From Arthrobacter sp. efr-133-TYG-118 (GTDB lineage Bacteria > Actinomycetota > Actinomycetes > Actinomycetales > Micrococcaceae): a DNA stretch of 64,000 nucleotides. The position numbers and the translations under genes were made by a program. The first letter of the stretch is position 1; each line of letters opens with the position of its first letter. Where the stretch lies: contig NZ_JARVRH010000015.1 of assembly GCF_030209755.1 (NCBI RefSeq), positions 54,546 to 118,545 of the forward strand, given 5' to 3'. Under the pieces are notes generated by a model. The model saw only the letters and a list, made by a program, of their open reading frames with translations, searched no databases and was not told the DNA's origin. Of this stretch, positions 17,273 through 26,950 are shown piece by piece.

Positions 17273-18260
17273 GCATCGCCCCCTCGCCGTCTACACGGAC
17301 ATGGAAGACCTCGACTACTCCGCCGGCGTCGCCCTGCTCGAGGACAACGGTTACGACGTCCGGTACCTCGGCACCCAGGACCCGGCGGTCATCGCGGAGC
17401 AGGCGAAGGACGCCGAAGCCTTGCTAGTGGGTTACGCCTCCGTGACCGCCGAGGTCATGGACGCCGTCCCGGGCTTGAAGATCATTGCCCTGGTCTCGAT
17501 GGGCTTCGACAACGTTGACCTCGATGCCGCCAAGGAGCGCGGCATTTGGGTCAGCAACCTTCCCGGCGTCGCCACGGAGGAAGTCGCTTCGCACGCGCTG
17601 GCGCTTGCCCTCGCAGTCACGCGCGAAATTCCGTTTTTCCAAGGACGTGTGGCCGAGGGGGACTGGAACGGCCGCCCGGACAGCCGGGTGTTCCGGCTCA
17701 GTCAGGAGCGGCTGGGGCTGATCGGACTCGGACGGATCGGCAGCCGTCTCGGAGAGCTCGCCTCCGGCGTCTTCGGCGAGGTTATTGGCTACGATCCCTA
17801 CCTCCCGGACACCCCGGCCACGAGGGAAGCCTTGGCGAAGGCGGGCATCCGCCGGACCGGCCTCGAAGAAGTCCTGGCGGAATCCGCCGTCGTGTCCTTG
17901 CACATGCCGCTCTCGGAGGAAACGCACCACATCATCAACGCTGAAAGCCTCTCGACGATGCGGCCAGGAAGCTATCTGGTGAACGTCAGCCGCGGTCAGC
18001 TGATCGACAACGATGCCTTGCGCGCCGCCGTCGACTCCAGCCACATTCGTGGAGCGGCGCTGGACGTGCTCGACGTCGAGCCGGCACCTGCCGACCACCC
18101 TCTCATGGGGCACCCGCGGATCCTCGTGACGCCCCACGTCGGCTTCCTCTCGGACTACACGCTGGCCGAATACGTCAGGATCCAGGCGCAGAACGTCATT
18201 TCCCAAGCCCGCACCGGGGCCCCGGACACCCCGTTGTTCGAGCTGGCACCCGCCCGCTGA
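17262..18260 (+). CDS. D-isomer-specific 2-hydroxyacid dehydrogenase (CtBP/SerA-like)
   Basis: A 332-residue NAD-dependent dehydrogenase. The Rossmann loop is [16 protein letters not shown]; the catalytic Arg lies in [10 protein letters not shown], the Glu in [10 protein letters not shown] and the His in [11 protein letters not shown]. The substrate (2-oxo or 2-hydroxy acid) is unknown. It overlaps the ATPase gene by 11 bp and is followed after 43 bp by the amidohydrolase, so it belongs to an uptake and catabolism operon. Confidence 0.88.
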   Translation: MSTKHRPLAVYTDMEDLDYSAGVALLEDNGYDVRYLGTQDPAVIAEQAKDAEALLVGYASVTAEVMDAVPGLKIIALVSMGFDNVDLDAAKERGIWVSNLPGVATEEVASHALALALAVTREIPFFQGRVAEGDWNGRPDSRVFRLSQERLGLIGLGRIGSRLGELASGVFGEVIGYDPYLPDTPATREALAKAGIRRTGLEEVLAESAVVSLHMPLSEETHHIINAESLSTMRPGSYLVNVSRGQLIDNDALRAAVDSSHIRGAALDVLDVEPAPADHPLMGHPRILVTPHVGFLSDYTLAEYVRIQAQNVISQARTGAPDTPLFELAPAR

Positions 18261-18303
18261 CTTCCGGCCGTACCGCAAACTTCAACACGCAAAGGTCATT
18301 CCC

Positions 18304-19977
18304 ATGTCATTCCTGGCATCCCATGAAACTTCAACCGTAGCGCCAGCCGCAACGCTGTTCTTCGGCGGCCGCATCCGGACCGTCGACGCCCTGAACTCCG
18401 TCGCGGAGGCGATGCTGGTCATCGGCAACCGTGTTGCCGCCGTCGGGACGCCACACGAGTGCCGCGATGCGGCGCTTAAGCTCACGACGGCGGTGCCCGA
18501 CGTCGTCGACCTCCGGGGACGCACGCTGGTACCCGGCTTCGTCGACCCGCACGCGCATCCCCTGATGTACGGACAGCTGCTGTCCTGGGTGGATTGCGGT
18601 CCCGAGGCGGCGCCGGACATCCCCGCCATGCTTGAACTGCTGGCCAAGGCGGCGGCCGACAACCCGGGAGACACTCCGATCCGCGGCTACGGCTACGAGC
18701 ACCGCAACCTTGCCGAGCAGCGCCACCCCACGCGGCAGGAATTCGACACCGTCTCCACCACGCGCGAGGTGTACGTCATGAACGCGAGCGGCCACGGCGG
18801 AGTGGTGAACTCGTACGTGCTCGCGAAGGCGGGAGTGGACCGCGAGACTCCCAACCCGCCGGGCGGAACGTTCTTCCGGGACGCCGACGGCGAGCTGACC
18901 GGTGAGCTCTCCGACGCCGCCTGCGACATCCTCACGGGAGACGAAGGCGTCAAACTGGGGCACCACGGACCGAACTTCCACCTCGGAGACAGCAAAGAAC
19001 ACCACCGCGCCCAGCTGCTGCACGCCCAGCGCGAGTTCCTCAGCCACGGCGTGACCACCATCGGCGACGCCCAGGTGACCAAGCGCGAATTCGGCGCGTA
19101 CCTGGACCTCGTGGAGCGGGGTGAACTGGTGACTCGCATCAACGCCTACTTCCTGTCGAGCCTCCTGGACGAGGTCCTGGAACTGGGTCTCGTGGACAAG
19201 TTCGGAGATTCCCTCCTTTCCTTCGCCGGAATCAAGCTCTATGCGGATGGCACCCTGGGCGGCTGGACGGCGTACTTCCCGGAGGGCTATCGCGACGATC
19301 CCTGCCGCACCGGCTCGCTCTACCACGAGCCGGCCGAGTACCGTGCCCTGGTCGCCAAGGCGCACAACGCCGGGCTGCAGACGGCGACCCATGCCCAATC
19401 GCCCACGGCCATTCAGTTGGTGTTGGACGCCGTCAGCGAGGCTCTTTCGGTGTCGCCACGGGCGGATCACCGGCACAGGATCGAGCACTGCGGGCTGCCG
19501 ACGTTGGAGCAGATCGAGCAAATGGCCGAGCTCGGGATCATGCCCGTCAACCAGCCGCAGCACTACTACAACTGGGGTCCCGGCGTCACGGATGCGATCG
19601 GCTCCCCGGGCGAGCGCTTCAACCCCCTCGGCGAATTCGTAGCCGCTGCGGTGCCCGTGACGATGAGCTCGGATGCTCCCGTGGCCGATCCCCGTCCGCT
19701 GGAAGCCATTCAGACGTCCGTGACGCGCAGGACCCGCTCCGGCGTCCAGTTGGGCTCGGATGATCTCAAGATCGACGTGGTTGAAGCCCTCCGTGCCCAC
19801 ACCATCAACGGGGCACGGGCCATGGGTCGCGAGCAGGACCTCGGTTCCCTCGAACCGGACAAGCTGGCCGACTTCGTGATCTTGGCCGCGGACCCGCTCG
19901 AGGCGCACCAAGGTGACATCAGCGGCATCGAGGTTCTGGAGACCTGGGTCAACGGCGTGCGAGTGTACGCGGGCTGA
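18304..19977 (+). CDS. YtcJ/AepA-type amidohydrolase
   Basis: A 557-residue metal-dependent amidohydrolase (amidohydrolase-3 family, which includes N-substituted formamide deformylase and YtcJ). Metal motif GFVDPHAHPLMYG, GIKLYADGTLGGWTAYFPEGY, HRIEHCGLP and SSDAPVADPRPLEAI are visible, and the C-terminal strand LADFVILAADP closes the composite beta-sandwich. It is probably cytosolic and hydrolyses an amide taken up by the upstream importer. Its last 11 codons are duplicated 473 bp downstream. Confidence 0.85.
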   Translation: MSFLASHETSTVAPAATLFFGGRIRTVDALNSVAEAMLVIGNRVAAVGTPHECRDAALKLTTAVPDVVDLRGRTLVPGFVDPHAHPLMYGQLLSWVDCGPEAAPDIPAMLELLAKAAADNPGDTPIRGYGYEHRNLAEQRHPTRQEFDTVSTTREVYVMNASGHGGVVNSYVLAKAGVDRETPNPPGGTFFRDADGELTGELSDAACDILTGDEGVKLGHHGPNFHLGDSKEHHRAQLLHAQREFLSHGVTTIGDAQVTKREFGAYLDLVERGELVTRINAYFLSSLLDEVLELGLVDKFGDSLLSFAGIKLYADGTLGGWTAYFPEGYRDDPCRTGSLYHEPAEYRALVAKAHNAGLQTATHAQSPTAIQLVLDAVSEALSVSPRADHRHRIEHCGLPTLEQIEQMAELGIMPVNQPQHYYNWGPGVTDAIGSPGERFNPLGEFVAAAVPVTMSSDAPVADPRPLEAIQTSVTRRTRSGVQLGSDDLKIDVVEALRAHTINGARAMGREQDLGSLEPDKLADFVILAADPLEAHQGDISGIEVLETWVNGVRVYAG

Positions 19978-19978
19978 G
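19943..19978 (+). repeat. 36-bp direct repeat, left copy (3' end of amidohydrolase)
   Basis: The 36 bp encoding WVNGVRVYAG plus stop recur at 20416-20451 with one mismatch (A/G). The left copy is the true gene end. Confidence 0.9.
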
Positions 19979-20415
19979 TCAGACCCGCTGAGTTGGCCCG
20001 CGCCGTCCTGACCTTGTTTGAACCCGGCAGCTCGGGCGACACACCCCTGCTTGGGCGAGTCGGGGCAGTTTGAGAAACAAAGAAGGTCAGGAAGGCAGCG
20101 GCAAACACAGTTAGACCACGACGTCGGCACCCAACGTGAGTGCCGACGTCGTGGGTTTTGTCGACTCAGCTCCTCTGGACCGAGTCGGGGTGGGTGAGAG
20201 AGACCCATGGGAAGGCCGGGAAATCGAGACGTGGATCTCTCGGTCAAGACGCCAATCTGAGTCCACACCGACTACAGGCAGGGCCCTTGTTGACTTGGCC
20301 CGGATCCTTGACTCCGGCGAGGGCGGCCACCAGCCTGGATGTCAGAAAATCGCAAAGTTTCTGAACGACCTCCGAGGTCTTCATGAAGACGGACCTGGCT
20401 CGATGCCGCAGCCTT
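19979..20415. other. 437-bp segment enclosed by the 36-bp direct repeats
   Basis: There is no convincing gene here. It contains an imperfect inverted repeat (CCTGACCTT at 20007 with its complement at 20083-20091) and a strong terminator at 20116. An open frame from 20136 runs into the right-hand repeat but shows no recognisable family. The segment looks like inserted or rearranged DNA that recreated the end of the amidohydrolase gene. Confidence 0.5.
20116..20154 (+). terminator. Intrinsic terminator downstream of amidohydrolase operon
   Basis: A perfect 15-bp stem (CCACGACGTCGGCAC at 20116-20130 with 20140-20154), a 9-nt loop and then GTTTTGT. Confidence 0.8.
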
Positions 20416-20451
20416 CCTGGGTCAACGGCGTGCGGGTGTACGCGGGCTGAG
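20416..20451 (+). repeat. 36-bp direct repeat, right copy
   Basis: Copy of 19943-19978 with one substitution; it encodes the same SWVNGVRVYAG ending followed by TGA but is detached from the amidohydrolase gene. Confidence 0.9.
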
Positions 20452-20558
20452 GGGCGCCGTGCGCCAGATCGCCGGAAAGCTGCCGGTTCGCTGGAGCCTT
20501 CCGGCGATCCCGCAGCCCTCCGGCGATTTCGCCCGGTTGGGCGCCGGGCGGACCGGGC

Positions 20559-21770
20559 TTAGGCCCGGCGTATGGCCTCAGCCAGGCGCTTGACTCCCTC
20601 GGTGAGCTGCTCCTCCGGCGCGTACGAGAAGGCGATGCGGAGCTGGTTGCTGCCACCGCCGTCGGCGTAGAAGGCACTGCCGGGCACGAACACCACTCCT
20701 GCCTCGATGGCCGCGGCCAGCACGTGCTCGGTGTCGATTCCCTCGGGCAGCGTGACCCAGGTGAAGAAGCCACCTGTGGGCGTGGTCCACCGGGTACCTT
20801 CGGGCATGTAGGCGGCCAAGGCGTCCAGGGTAGCCTCGCATCGGGAGGCGTAGACGGCACTGTACGCCGCTATCTGGTCCCGCCAGTCGAAGCTGCTGAT
20901 GTACTGCTCCACCACCAGTTGGCTCAAGACCGAGGGACAGATGGTGGTGGCCTCGGAGGCGATCTGGAGGCGGCCGCGCACCTCTTGGGGCGCCACCACC
21001 CAGCCGACGCGCAGGCCGGGAGCGAAGATCTTGGAGAACGAGCCGAGGTAGAACACGTTGTCCGGATCGAGTGAGTGCATTGCGGGTTTCAGCGTGCCAT
21101 CGAAGCTCAGCAGGCCATACGGGTTGTCCTCGACGATCAGCACGCCTTCGGCACGGCATATGTCTACCACGCGCCGCCGTCGCTCGAGGGACAGGCTGAT
21201 GCCGCTGGGGTTGTTGAAGTTGGGGATCGTGTAGAAGAACTTGATGGTCTTGCCAGCCGCTTTGAGCCCGGAAATGACGCCCTGGAGGCGGTCAGGATCG
21301 ACCCCGTCGCTGTCCATATCCACGTGGGCCACTTCGGCCTGGAAGCCTTCGAACACGCCGAGCGCGCCCACGTACGTGGGTCCTTCCGCGATCACCACGT
21401 CCCCCGGATCACAGAAAAGCTTGGTCACGAGTTCCAGCGCCATCTGCGAGCCGGCCGTGATCTGTACGTTTTCCGGCGACGTCTTGATGCCCTCGAGCTC
21501 CATGACCTGGCAGATCAGGGCCTGCAGTTCCTCTGTTCCCGCACCCGAGCCGTACTGGAGGGCCTCCAGCCCCCGGCGCGCGACGACGTCCCTGGCCATC
21601 GCGGCAATGCGGTCCATCGGCAGGACGGGCAGGTAGGGGTTGCCGCCGGCGAGGGAGATCATGCCCGGCTGCATGGAAACATCGAAGACTGCGCGGACGG
21701 GGGAGGGCTGGAAGCCCGCCGCACGCTTGGCCATCCGGCCGGTGTGGGACAGCTCTGTTGTGGTGGTCAT
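20559..21770 (-). CDS. PLP-dependent aminotransferase (2-aminoadipate transaminase/LysN type)
   Basis: A 403-residue fold-type I aminotransferase resembling the catalytic half of MocR proteins and 2-aminoadipate/aromatic transaminases. ISLAGGNPYLPVLP is typical near the N terminus, the PLP lysine lies in YLGSFSKIFAPGLRVGWV, and the phosphate-binding YTIPNFNNPSG segment is present. It is on the minus strand just downstream of the TetR gene (53-bp gap), so the two are probably co-transcribed, divergent from the second ABC importer. The amino-acid substrate is unknown. Confidence 0.88.
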   Translation of the reverse strand: MTTTTELSHTGRMAKRAAGFQPSPVRAVFDVSMQPGMISLAGGNPYLPVLPMDRIAAMARDVVARRGLEALQYGSGAGTEELQALICQVMELEGIKTSPENVQITAGSQMALELVTKLFCDPGDVVIAEGPTYVGALGVFEGFQAEVAHVDMDSDGVDPDRLQGVISGLKAAGKTIKFFYTIPNFNNPSGISLSLERRRRVVDICRAEGVLIVEDNPYGLLSFDGTLKPAMHSLDPDNVFYLGSFSKIFAPGLRVGWVVAPQEVRGRLQIASEATTICPSVLSQLVVEQYISSFDWRDQIAAYSAVYASRCEATLDALAAYMPEGTRWTTPTGGFFTWVTLPEGIDTEHVLAAAIEAGVVFVPGSAFYADGGGSNQLRIAFSYAPEEQLTEGVKRLAEAIRRA

Positions 21771-21823
21771 GGTGGTCCTTCGGTGTTGGTGGGCGGCCGC
21801 TTCGATGCGGCCCCGGGCGCGTC

Positions 21824-22504
21824 TTAGGGCACGTCCACGAGCCTGGAGCGCTTTTTATGGATGAATTCGTCGGCGTCGATGCCGAACTCCCGGGCGGCAA
21901 ATCGGTGCAGGGTCTCGATCATCTCCGCAGGTGAGAAGCTGTGGACCCCGTTCAAGGACTGGATCGCGAGGCCATCGATCGTAGCCAGAAGCAACGTAGC
22001 CACTTCGTCGATATCGATGGCCGGCTGGAGCAGTTTCTCGTCCACGGCTTCTTCGAGCGCCCGGACGAACAGCCCGCGCCATGACGTCCAGACTGCTGCG
22101 ACGCTTTCCCGGATCTCGGAGTTCTTGTGGGCGGCGGCGTAGATCTGCAGCCAGAATCCCCACGCTTCTTCGAACGGGGTGTCGCTTTGGATGGAGAACG
22201 TCAGCAGATCGTGCAGGCGTTCCACCGCGTTGTTGCCGTGATCGTAGATGCGCTGCCATTCGGCGAGGGATTCGTCGATGCGGTACTCCACCGCTGCGCC
22301 AATGAGCCGTTCCCGGTGCCGGAAATAGTGCTGGATCATGCCGATGCTGAAACCTGAAGCCTCGGACAGTTCGGCGAAGGAGCAGCCTTCTACGCCTTCG
22401 CGGGAGATTACCTGCGAGGCATGGTGCAGGATGTTCTGCCGGCGTTCTGCCATGGCTTCTGCCGTGACGCTTCGCGTGCGGCGGCCCGGGTTTGTCTCGC
22501 TCAT
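21824..22504 (-). CDS. TetR-family transcriptional regulator
   Basis: A 226-residue regulator with helix-turn-helix ILHHASQVISREGVEGCSFAELSEASGFSIGMIQHYFRHRERLI (about residues 24-68) and a variable helical ligand domain. The start at 22504 has GAAGGAG at good spacing; the open frame continues upstream across the divergent promoter. It is divergent from ABC importer 2, and the GTTGAA-N11-TTCAAC site at 22629 overlaps that promoter, so it probably represses the importer operon and itself. Confidence 0.9.
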   Translation of the reverse strand: MSETNPGRRTRSVTAEAMAERRQNILHHASQVISREGVEGCSFAELSEASGFSIGMIQHYFRHRERLIGAAVEYRIDESLAEWQRIYDHGNNAVERLHDLLTFSIQSDTPFEEAWGFWLQIYAAAHKNSEIRESVAAVWTSWRGLFVRALEEAVDEKLLQPAIDIDEVATLLLATIDGLAIQSLNGVHSFSPAEMIETLHRFAAREFGIDADEFIHKKRSRLVDVP

Positions 22505-22597
22505 GCCGTTGCTCCTTCGTTTGTCTGGTCGCGCTGGTCCAGGTGGGGCGCCTTGTGAGTGCCCGTAGTCATCTCTCCACGATGTTGCCATGGTCCC

Positions 22598-22626
22598 TTG
22601 ACACGCGTTGTTACTCATCTCACAAT
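22598..22626 (+). promoter_or_regulatory. Strong promoter of ABC importer operon 2
   Basis: Consensus TTGACA (22598-22603), a 17-bp spacer and CACAAT (22621-22626), about 50 bp upstream of the binding-protein ATG. Confidence 0.65.
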
Positions 22627-22628
22627 AA

Positions 22629-22651
22629 GTTGAACATATTGTTATTTCAAC
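22629..22651. promoter_or_regulatory. Putative TetR operator over the transcription start
   Basis: GTTGAA (22629-22634) and its complement TTCAAC (22646-22651) with an 11-bp AT-rich centre sit just downstream of the -10 box, where repressor binding would block transcription. Confidence 0.45.
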
Positions 22652-22675
22652 CCGATTCGAACCGGAGATCCACAA

Positions 22676-23632
22676 ATGATGCGAAAAGGCATGAAAAGCC
22701 CGCTCGTGGCAGCGGCAATCAGTTTCCTGGCGTTGACGACGGCTTGCTCAAACACAGAAGGTGTGGCCGCTACCGCATCCGGCAACGCATCGGCCAGCGG
22801 CCAAAGTGGTCAAAGCGGCCAGGAACTCGCGCAGGCCGTGCAAGCCGATTCCAAGGTTCAGGCGCTGCTTCCGGCCGCCATCAAGAGCAAAGGCTCGCTG
22901 ACCCTCGTCACGGACCCCACCTACGCCCCCATCGACTTCACCGATGACCAGGGCAAGATCGTCGGCCTCGAACCGGACATGGCGTTGGCCGTGGCGAAGA
23001 AGATGGGCGTCACCATCAAGATAGAAAAGGCCGACTTCAACGGCATCTTGGCCGGCATCGAGGCCCGCCGCTACGACGCTTCCTGGGCCGCTTTCTCCAT
23101 CACGGACGAGCGCAAGGACAAAGTCAACATGGTCAGCTACATGCGCGGAGGGGCATCCGTCATGGTCAAAAAGGGCAATCCGCTGGGCATCAACTCGGAA
23201 CTGGACCTCTGCGGGAAGACCGTCGCTGCCCAGACCGGGACAACCCAGGCGCTGAGCGTGCTTCCGTCCTTCGACAAGAAGTGTGCCGACGCCGGCAAGG
23301 ACAGGCCTGTTTCGCTCCTGCTGCCCCAGCAGGATAACGTCAACCAGGCTGTAGCCTCGGGCCGCGCCCAGGCACTCGTGGCCGACAACGCGCTCACCGG
23401 ATACTACGCCCAGCTGCAGCCGGACGCCTTCACCTCCGTAGACTCCATCCTCGTCGAGCCGTCCTTGTCCGGCGTCGTGAGCCCGAAGGACGACGGCGGC
23501 CTGTCCAAGGCATTCCAGGCGGCGGTCCAGTCGCTCATGGACGATGGCACCTACGCCAAGATCATGGAAGCCTGGAACCTCAAGTCCGGCATCATCACCA
23601 AGTCTGAGGTCAACCCGACGGTGGGGTCATGA
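22676..23632 (+). CDS. Amino-acid ABC transporter substrate-binding lipoprotein
   Basis: A 318-residue family 3 binding protein with signal peptide and lipobox (LTTAC). TLVTDPTYAPIDFTDDQGKIVGLEPDMALAVAKKMGV is the domain start, and ARRYDASWAAFSITDERKD is the hinge region. A Ser/Gly/Gln-rich linker follows the lipid anchor. GGAG precedes the ATG at 22676. It overlaps the permease gene by 4 bp. Sequence differs clearly from the binding protein at 14823, so the two importers probably differ in ligand. Confidence 0.92.
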   Translation: MMRKGMKSPLVAAAISFLALTTACSNTEGVAATASGNASASGQSGQSGQELAQAVQADSKVQALLPAAIKSKGSLTLVTDPTYAPIDFTDDQGKIVGLEPDMALAVAKKMGVTIKIEKADFNGILAGIEARRYDASWAAFSITDERKDKVNMVSYMRGGASVMVKKGNPLGINSELDLCGKTVAAQTGTTQALSVLPSFDKKCADAGKDRPVSLLLPQQDNVNQAVASGRAQALVADNALTGYYAQLQPDAFTSVDSILVEPSLSGVVSPKDDGGLSKAFQAAVQSLMDDGTYAKIMEAWNLKSGIITKSEVNPTVGS

Positions 23633-24525
23633 CCGTGTCCGAGCTGCCAATCACCGCCGAGGCACGGCATGACTTCGCGGATTTGGCGTCGCGGCCCGTG
23701 CTCAAGCGCAAACGGCCCGGACAACTGATCGCGATGGTGTTGGTGGGTCTGTTCGCGCTGATGGGCGCCTACGTCATCGTCACCAACCCCGGCTTCGGCT
23801 GGCCCACCGTGGCCAAGTACCTGTTCGACATCCGCATCCTCAACGGCCTCCTGACCACGATCGAACTCACGACCATTGCCATGGTCCTGGGACTCGTGAT
23901 CGGCCTGGTGATCGCGGTCATGAGGATGTCTGACAACGCGCTCCTGCGCGGCGTGGCCGGCGCCTACATCTGGTTCTTCCGGGGCACGCCGCTCATGGTG
24001 CAGATGCTTTTCTGGGGCTTCGCTGCTGTTCTCTTCCCCACCATCGGCATCGGCATCCCCGGCGGTCCCATGTTGGTGGAATGGAACACCAACGACGTCC
24101 TCCCGCTGTTCGTGGCAGGCATCCTGGGCCTGGGCTTGAACGAAGGCGCCTACATGGCCGAAATCGTGCGTGCCGGCCTGATGGGTGTTCCTGCGGGACA
24201 GTCCGAGGCCTCCCACGCCATGGGTTTCAGCCGGATGGAAACCCTGCGCCACGTGGTCATCCCCCAGGCCATGAAGATCATCCTTCCGCCGGTAGGCAAC
24301 GAGACCATCTCCATGCTCAAGACCACCTCCCTGGTGATCGTGATTGGCGTCGGCGACTTGTTGTACAACGCCCAGCAGATCTACGCCCGCAACCTCCAGC
24401 AGATCCCGCTCCTGATCGTGGCGAGCCTCTGGTACATCCTGCTCACCACCATCCTCTCGCTCGTCCAGGCCCGCGTTGAGAAGCGGTACTCCCGCGGCAA
24501 CACCATCCAGGCACGAAAGGCGTAG
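23629..24525 (+). CDS. Amino-acid ABC transporter permease
   Basis: A 298-residue permease with an N-terminal cytosolic extension of about 35 residues and five or six membrane helices. The ATPase-docking loop is [60 protein letters not shown]. Starts within the binding-protein stop (ATGA) and is followed 5 bp later by the ATPase gene. Confidence 0.93.
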   Translation: MTVSELPITAEARHDFADLASRPVLKRKRPGQLIAMVLVGLFALMGAYVIVTNPGFGWPTVAKYLFDIRILNGLLTTIELTTIAMVLGLVIGLVIAVMRMSDNALLRGVAGAYIWFFRGTPLMVQMLFWGFAAVLFPTIGIGIPGGPMLVEWNTNDVLPLFVAGILGLGLNEGAYMAEIVRAGLMGVPAGQSEASHAMGFSRMETLRHVVIPQAMKIILPPVGNETISMLKTTSLVIVIGVGDLLYNAQQIYARNLQQIPLLIVASLWYILLTTILSLVQARVEKRYSRGNTIQARKA

Positions 24526-24530
24526 CGGCA

Positions 24531-25289
24531 ATGTCTGAAGTCCAGTTTTTCAACGTGCACAAGGATTTCTCCGGCATGGAGGTCCTCAAAGGCATCAACT
24601 TCACGGTCGAATCCGGCCAAGTGGCGTGCCTGATCGGCCCCTCCGGATCGGGCAAGTCCACGCTGCTCCGCTGCGTCAACCACCTCGAAACCACCAGCTC
24701 CGGAACCATCCTGGTGGGCGGCCGCATGATCGGCTACGAGGTCCACGGCGACAGGCTCATCCAGGCACACCAGAAGGACATCAACAAGCGCCGGTCCAGG
24801 ATCGGCATGGTGTTCCAGTCCTTCAACCTCTTCGGCCACATGACAGCCCTCGAAAACGTCATGATGGGCCCGGTCAAACTCCTCAAGGTTCCCAAGGCCC
24901 GAGCCGAGGCCGAAGCCCGCGAGCTCCTGGCCAAGGTGGGCCTCGCCGACCGCACGGGACACTATCCGGCCCAACTCTCCGGCGGCCAGCAGCAGCGCGT
25001 CGCCATTGCCCGGGCGTTGTCCATGAAGCCCGACCTCATGCTCTTCGACGAGCCAACCTCTGCACTCGATCCTGAACTCGTGGGCGAAGTCCTCGACGTC
25101 ATGAAAGCCTTGGCGCGCGACGGCATGACCATGATCGTCGTGACCCACGAGATGGGCTTTGCCCGCGAAGTGGCCGACGTCGTCGCGTTCATGGACGGCG
25201 GCGTCATTGTCGAAGCCGGCGATCCCAACGAAATCATCTCCCGCCCACAGCACGAGCGAACAAAGGCGTTCCTCTCCAAAGTTCTCTAG
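24531..25289 (+). CDS. Amino-acid ABC transporter ATP-binding protein
   Basis: A 252-residue GlnQ-type ATPase: Walker [11 protein letters not shown]-loop [22 protein letters not shown], signature LSGGQQQR, Walker [16 protein letters not shown]-loop [14 protein letters not shown]. It is the last gene of the importer, followed 30 bp later by the ThDP enzyme gene. Confidence 0.95.
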   Translation: MSEVQFFNVHKDFSGMEVLKGINFTVESGQVACLIGPSGSGKSTLLRCVNHLETTSSGTILVGGRMIGYEVHGDRLIQAHQKDINKRRSRIGMVFQSFNLFGHMTALENVMMGPVKLLKVPKARAEAEARELLAKVGLADRTGHYPAQLSGGQQQRVAIARALSMKPDLMLFDEPTSALDPELVGEVLDVMKALARDGMTMIVVTHEMGFAREVADVVAFMDGGVIVEAGDPNEIISRPQHERTKAFLSKVL

Positions 25290-25319
25290 GCCTCAATTCA
25301 CGTTCAAAGGACTCCAACC

Positions 25320-26918
25320 TTGACCAGTTCCATCCCCACCAACAACGTCGGCCTCGCCGTCATGACCACGCTGCGGAACTACGGGATCGACGCGATCTTC
25401 GGGATCCCCGGCACCCACAACCTCGAGTTCTACCGTCACCTGGAGCCGCTCGGCATTCGCCCGGTGACCACCCGTCATGAACAAGGAGCCGGGTACGGCT
25501 CCGACGGTTGGAGCCAGCTCAAGGGGCTTCCCGGCGTCGTGATCACCACCTCCGGACCCGGCCTGCTGAACGCGATGTCCGCCGCGGCTACTTCCTACTG
25601 CGAGTCCCGGCCGATGATCATCCTGTCCCCGGGCGCGCCGCGCGGCAGCGAGTTCTCGGACATCGGGCTGCTGCACGAAACGAAGGACCCCACCGGTGCG
25701 GTCCGGGCCCTGATCGGGCGCAGCACGCGGGTAGCCAGCGGCAGCGAGGCCGTGGAGCTGATTCACGAAGCCTTCGCCTTCTTCGCGCACGGGCGGCCGC
25801 GACCGGTCCACATCGAGATCCCGCTGGACGTGCTCGAGGGCGCGTCCGACGTCGACCCTTCCGCCCTGGAGGCCCGCCCCTTGGGTGCGCCGAAAGCAGC
25901 AGCCGACGACGCCGTCGCCACCGCCGCGGAGATCCTCCGCCGCGCGTCCAACCCGGTGATCCTGGCCGGGGGCGGATCGCTCGGAACCGGCGGCGCGCTG
26001 CTTGAACTTGCAGAACTCCTGCAAGCCCCCGTGGTGACCACCATCAATGGGAAGGGCGCTATTCCGGAAGCCCATGCGTTATCGCTTGGTTCGGAAATCC
26101 GGCTCGCAGCGGCCCAGGATCTGTGCAACGCTTCCGACGCGCTGCTGGTGATCGGCTCCAAGGTGGGCGAGTCAGAGCTGTGGGGCGGCAAGATCGTGCC
26201 GCAGGGGAGTTGCATCCGCATCGATATCGACCCCGCCCAGCTGCAGTGCAACGTTGCGCCGGATGTCGAGCTCCTCGGCAACGCGTCCGCCGTCGTGCCC
26301 CAACTACTCGCAGCGCTCGCCGGGCACGCGTCGGTCGTGGCGCCCGAGCTGACTCCGCTGCGCGGCGAACTGCGGACAGAAGCCCGCTCCATGGCGCCCG
26401 TGCTGGCCCAAATCAACGAGATCCTCGCAGCCACGCTGCCGGCCGACACCGTTATTGCGGGGGATTCCTCGCAGATCACCTATTTCGGAACCACGTCCTT
26501 CTTCCCCATGCAGAAGCCGCATCAGCTCTTGTACACCCCCGCCTACGCCACTCTGGGTTATGGACTGCCGGCCGCGATTGGCGCGAAGGTGGCCGACCCC
26601 GATCGTCCGGTGGTGGGGCTGATCGGCGACGGCGCGCTCATGTTCGCCGTCCAGGAATTCATCACAGCCGTGGAGCAGGGCGTGGACCTGCCCATCATCT
26701 GCGTCAACAACGGGGGCTACGGGGAAATCCGGCAAAACATGGAGGACCGGGGTCTTGCCCCCGTTGGTGTGAACTTGACGCAGCCCGACTGGGTGCGGCT
26801 GGCCGAAGGCTTCGGTCTGACGGCGTTCAACGTTGAATCCCTCGACGAGCTCGCCGGGGTGGTCACCAAAGCGCTCGCCGTCAAAGGACCAAGCCTCATC
26901 CACGTGAGCACCGAGTAG
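25320..26918 (+). CDS. Thiamine-diphosphate-dependent decarboxylase-like enzyme (AruI/IlvB fold)
   Basis: A 532-residue three-domain ThDP enzyme. The N-terminal PYR domain has the activating glutamate Glu54 in TTRHEQGAGYGSDGW; the C-terminal PP domain has GDGALMFAVQEFITAVEQGVDLPIICVNN, the metal/ThDP motif. Glu54 argues for a carboligase or decarboxylase rather than Gcl. FGIPGTHNLEFYRHL recalls 5-guanidino-2-oxopentanoate decarboxylase (AruI). The TTG start at 25320 follows AAAGGA. Together with the importer and aminotransferase it suggests amino acid to 2-oxo acid to aldehyde breakdown. Confidence 0.82.
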   Translation: MTSSIPTNNVGLAVMTTLRNYGIDAIFGIPGTHNLEFYRHLEPLGIRPVTTRHEQGAGYGSDGWSQLKGLPGVVITTSGPGLLNAMSAAATSYCESRPMIILSPGAPRGSEFSDIGLLHETKDPTGAVRALIGRSTRVASGSEAVELIHEAFAFFAHGRPRPVHIEIPLDVLEGASDVDPSALEARPLGAPKAAADDAVATAAEILRRASNPVILAGGGSLGTGGALLELAELLQAPVVTTINGKGAIPEAHALSLGSEIRLAAAQDLCNASDALLVIGSKVGESELWGGKIVPQGSCIRIDIDPAQLQCNVAPDVELLGNASAVVPQLLAALAGHASVVAPELTPLRGELRTEARSMAPVLAQINEILAATLPADTVIAGDSSQITYFGTTSFFPMQKPHQLLYTPAYATLGYGLPAAIGAKVADPDRPVVGLIGDGALMFAVQEFITAVEQGVDLPIICVNNGGYGEIRQNMEDRGLAPVGVNLTQPDWVRLAEGFGLTAFNVESLDELAGVVTKALAVKGPSLIHVSTE

Positions 26919-26950
26919 CCCGCCCCGACGCCCCGCCCTCCCCGCCGCCC

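Noticed and set aside
20136..20450. Open frame ending in the duplicated WVNGVRVYAG tail
   Set aside because: Its body has no recognisable family and its end is explained by the 36-bp repeat; likely not a gene.
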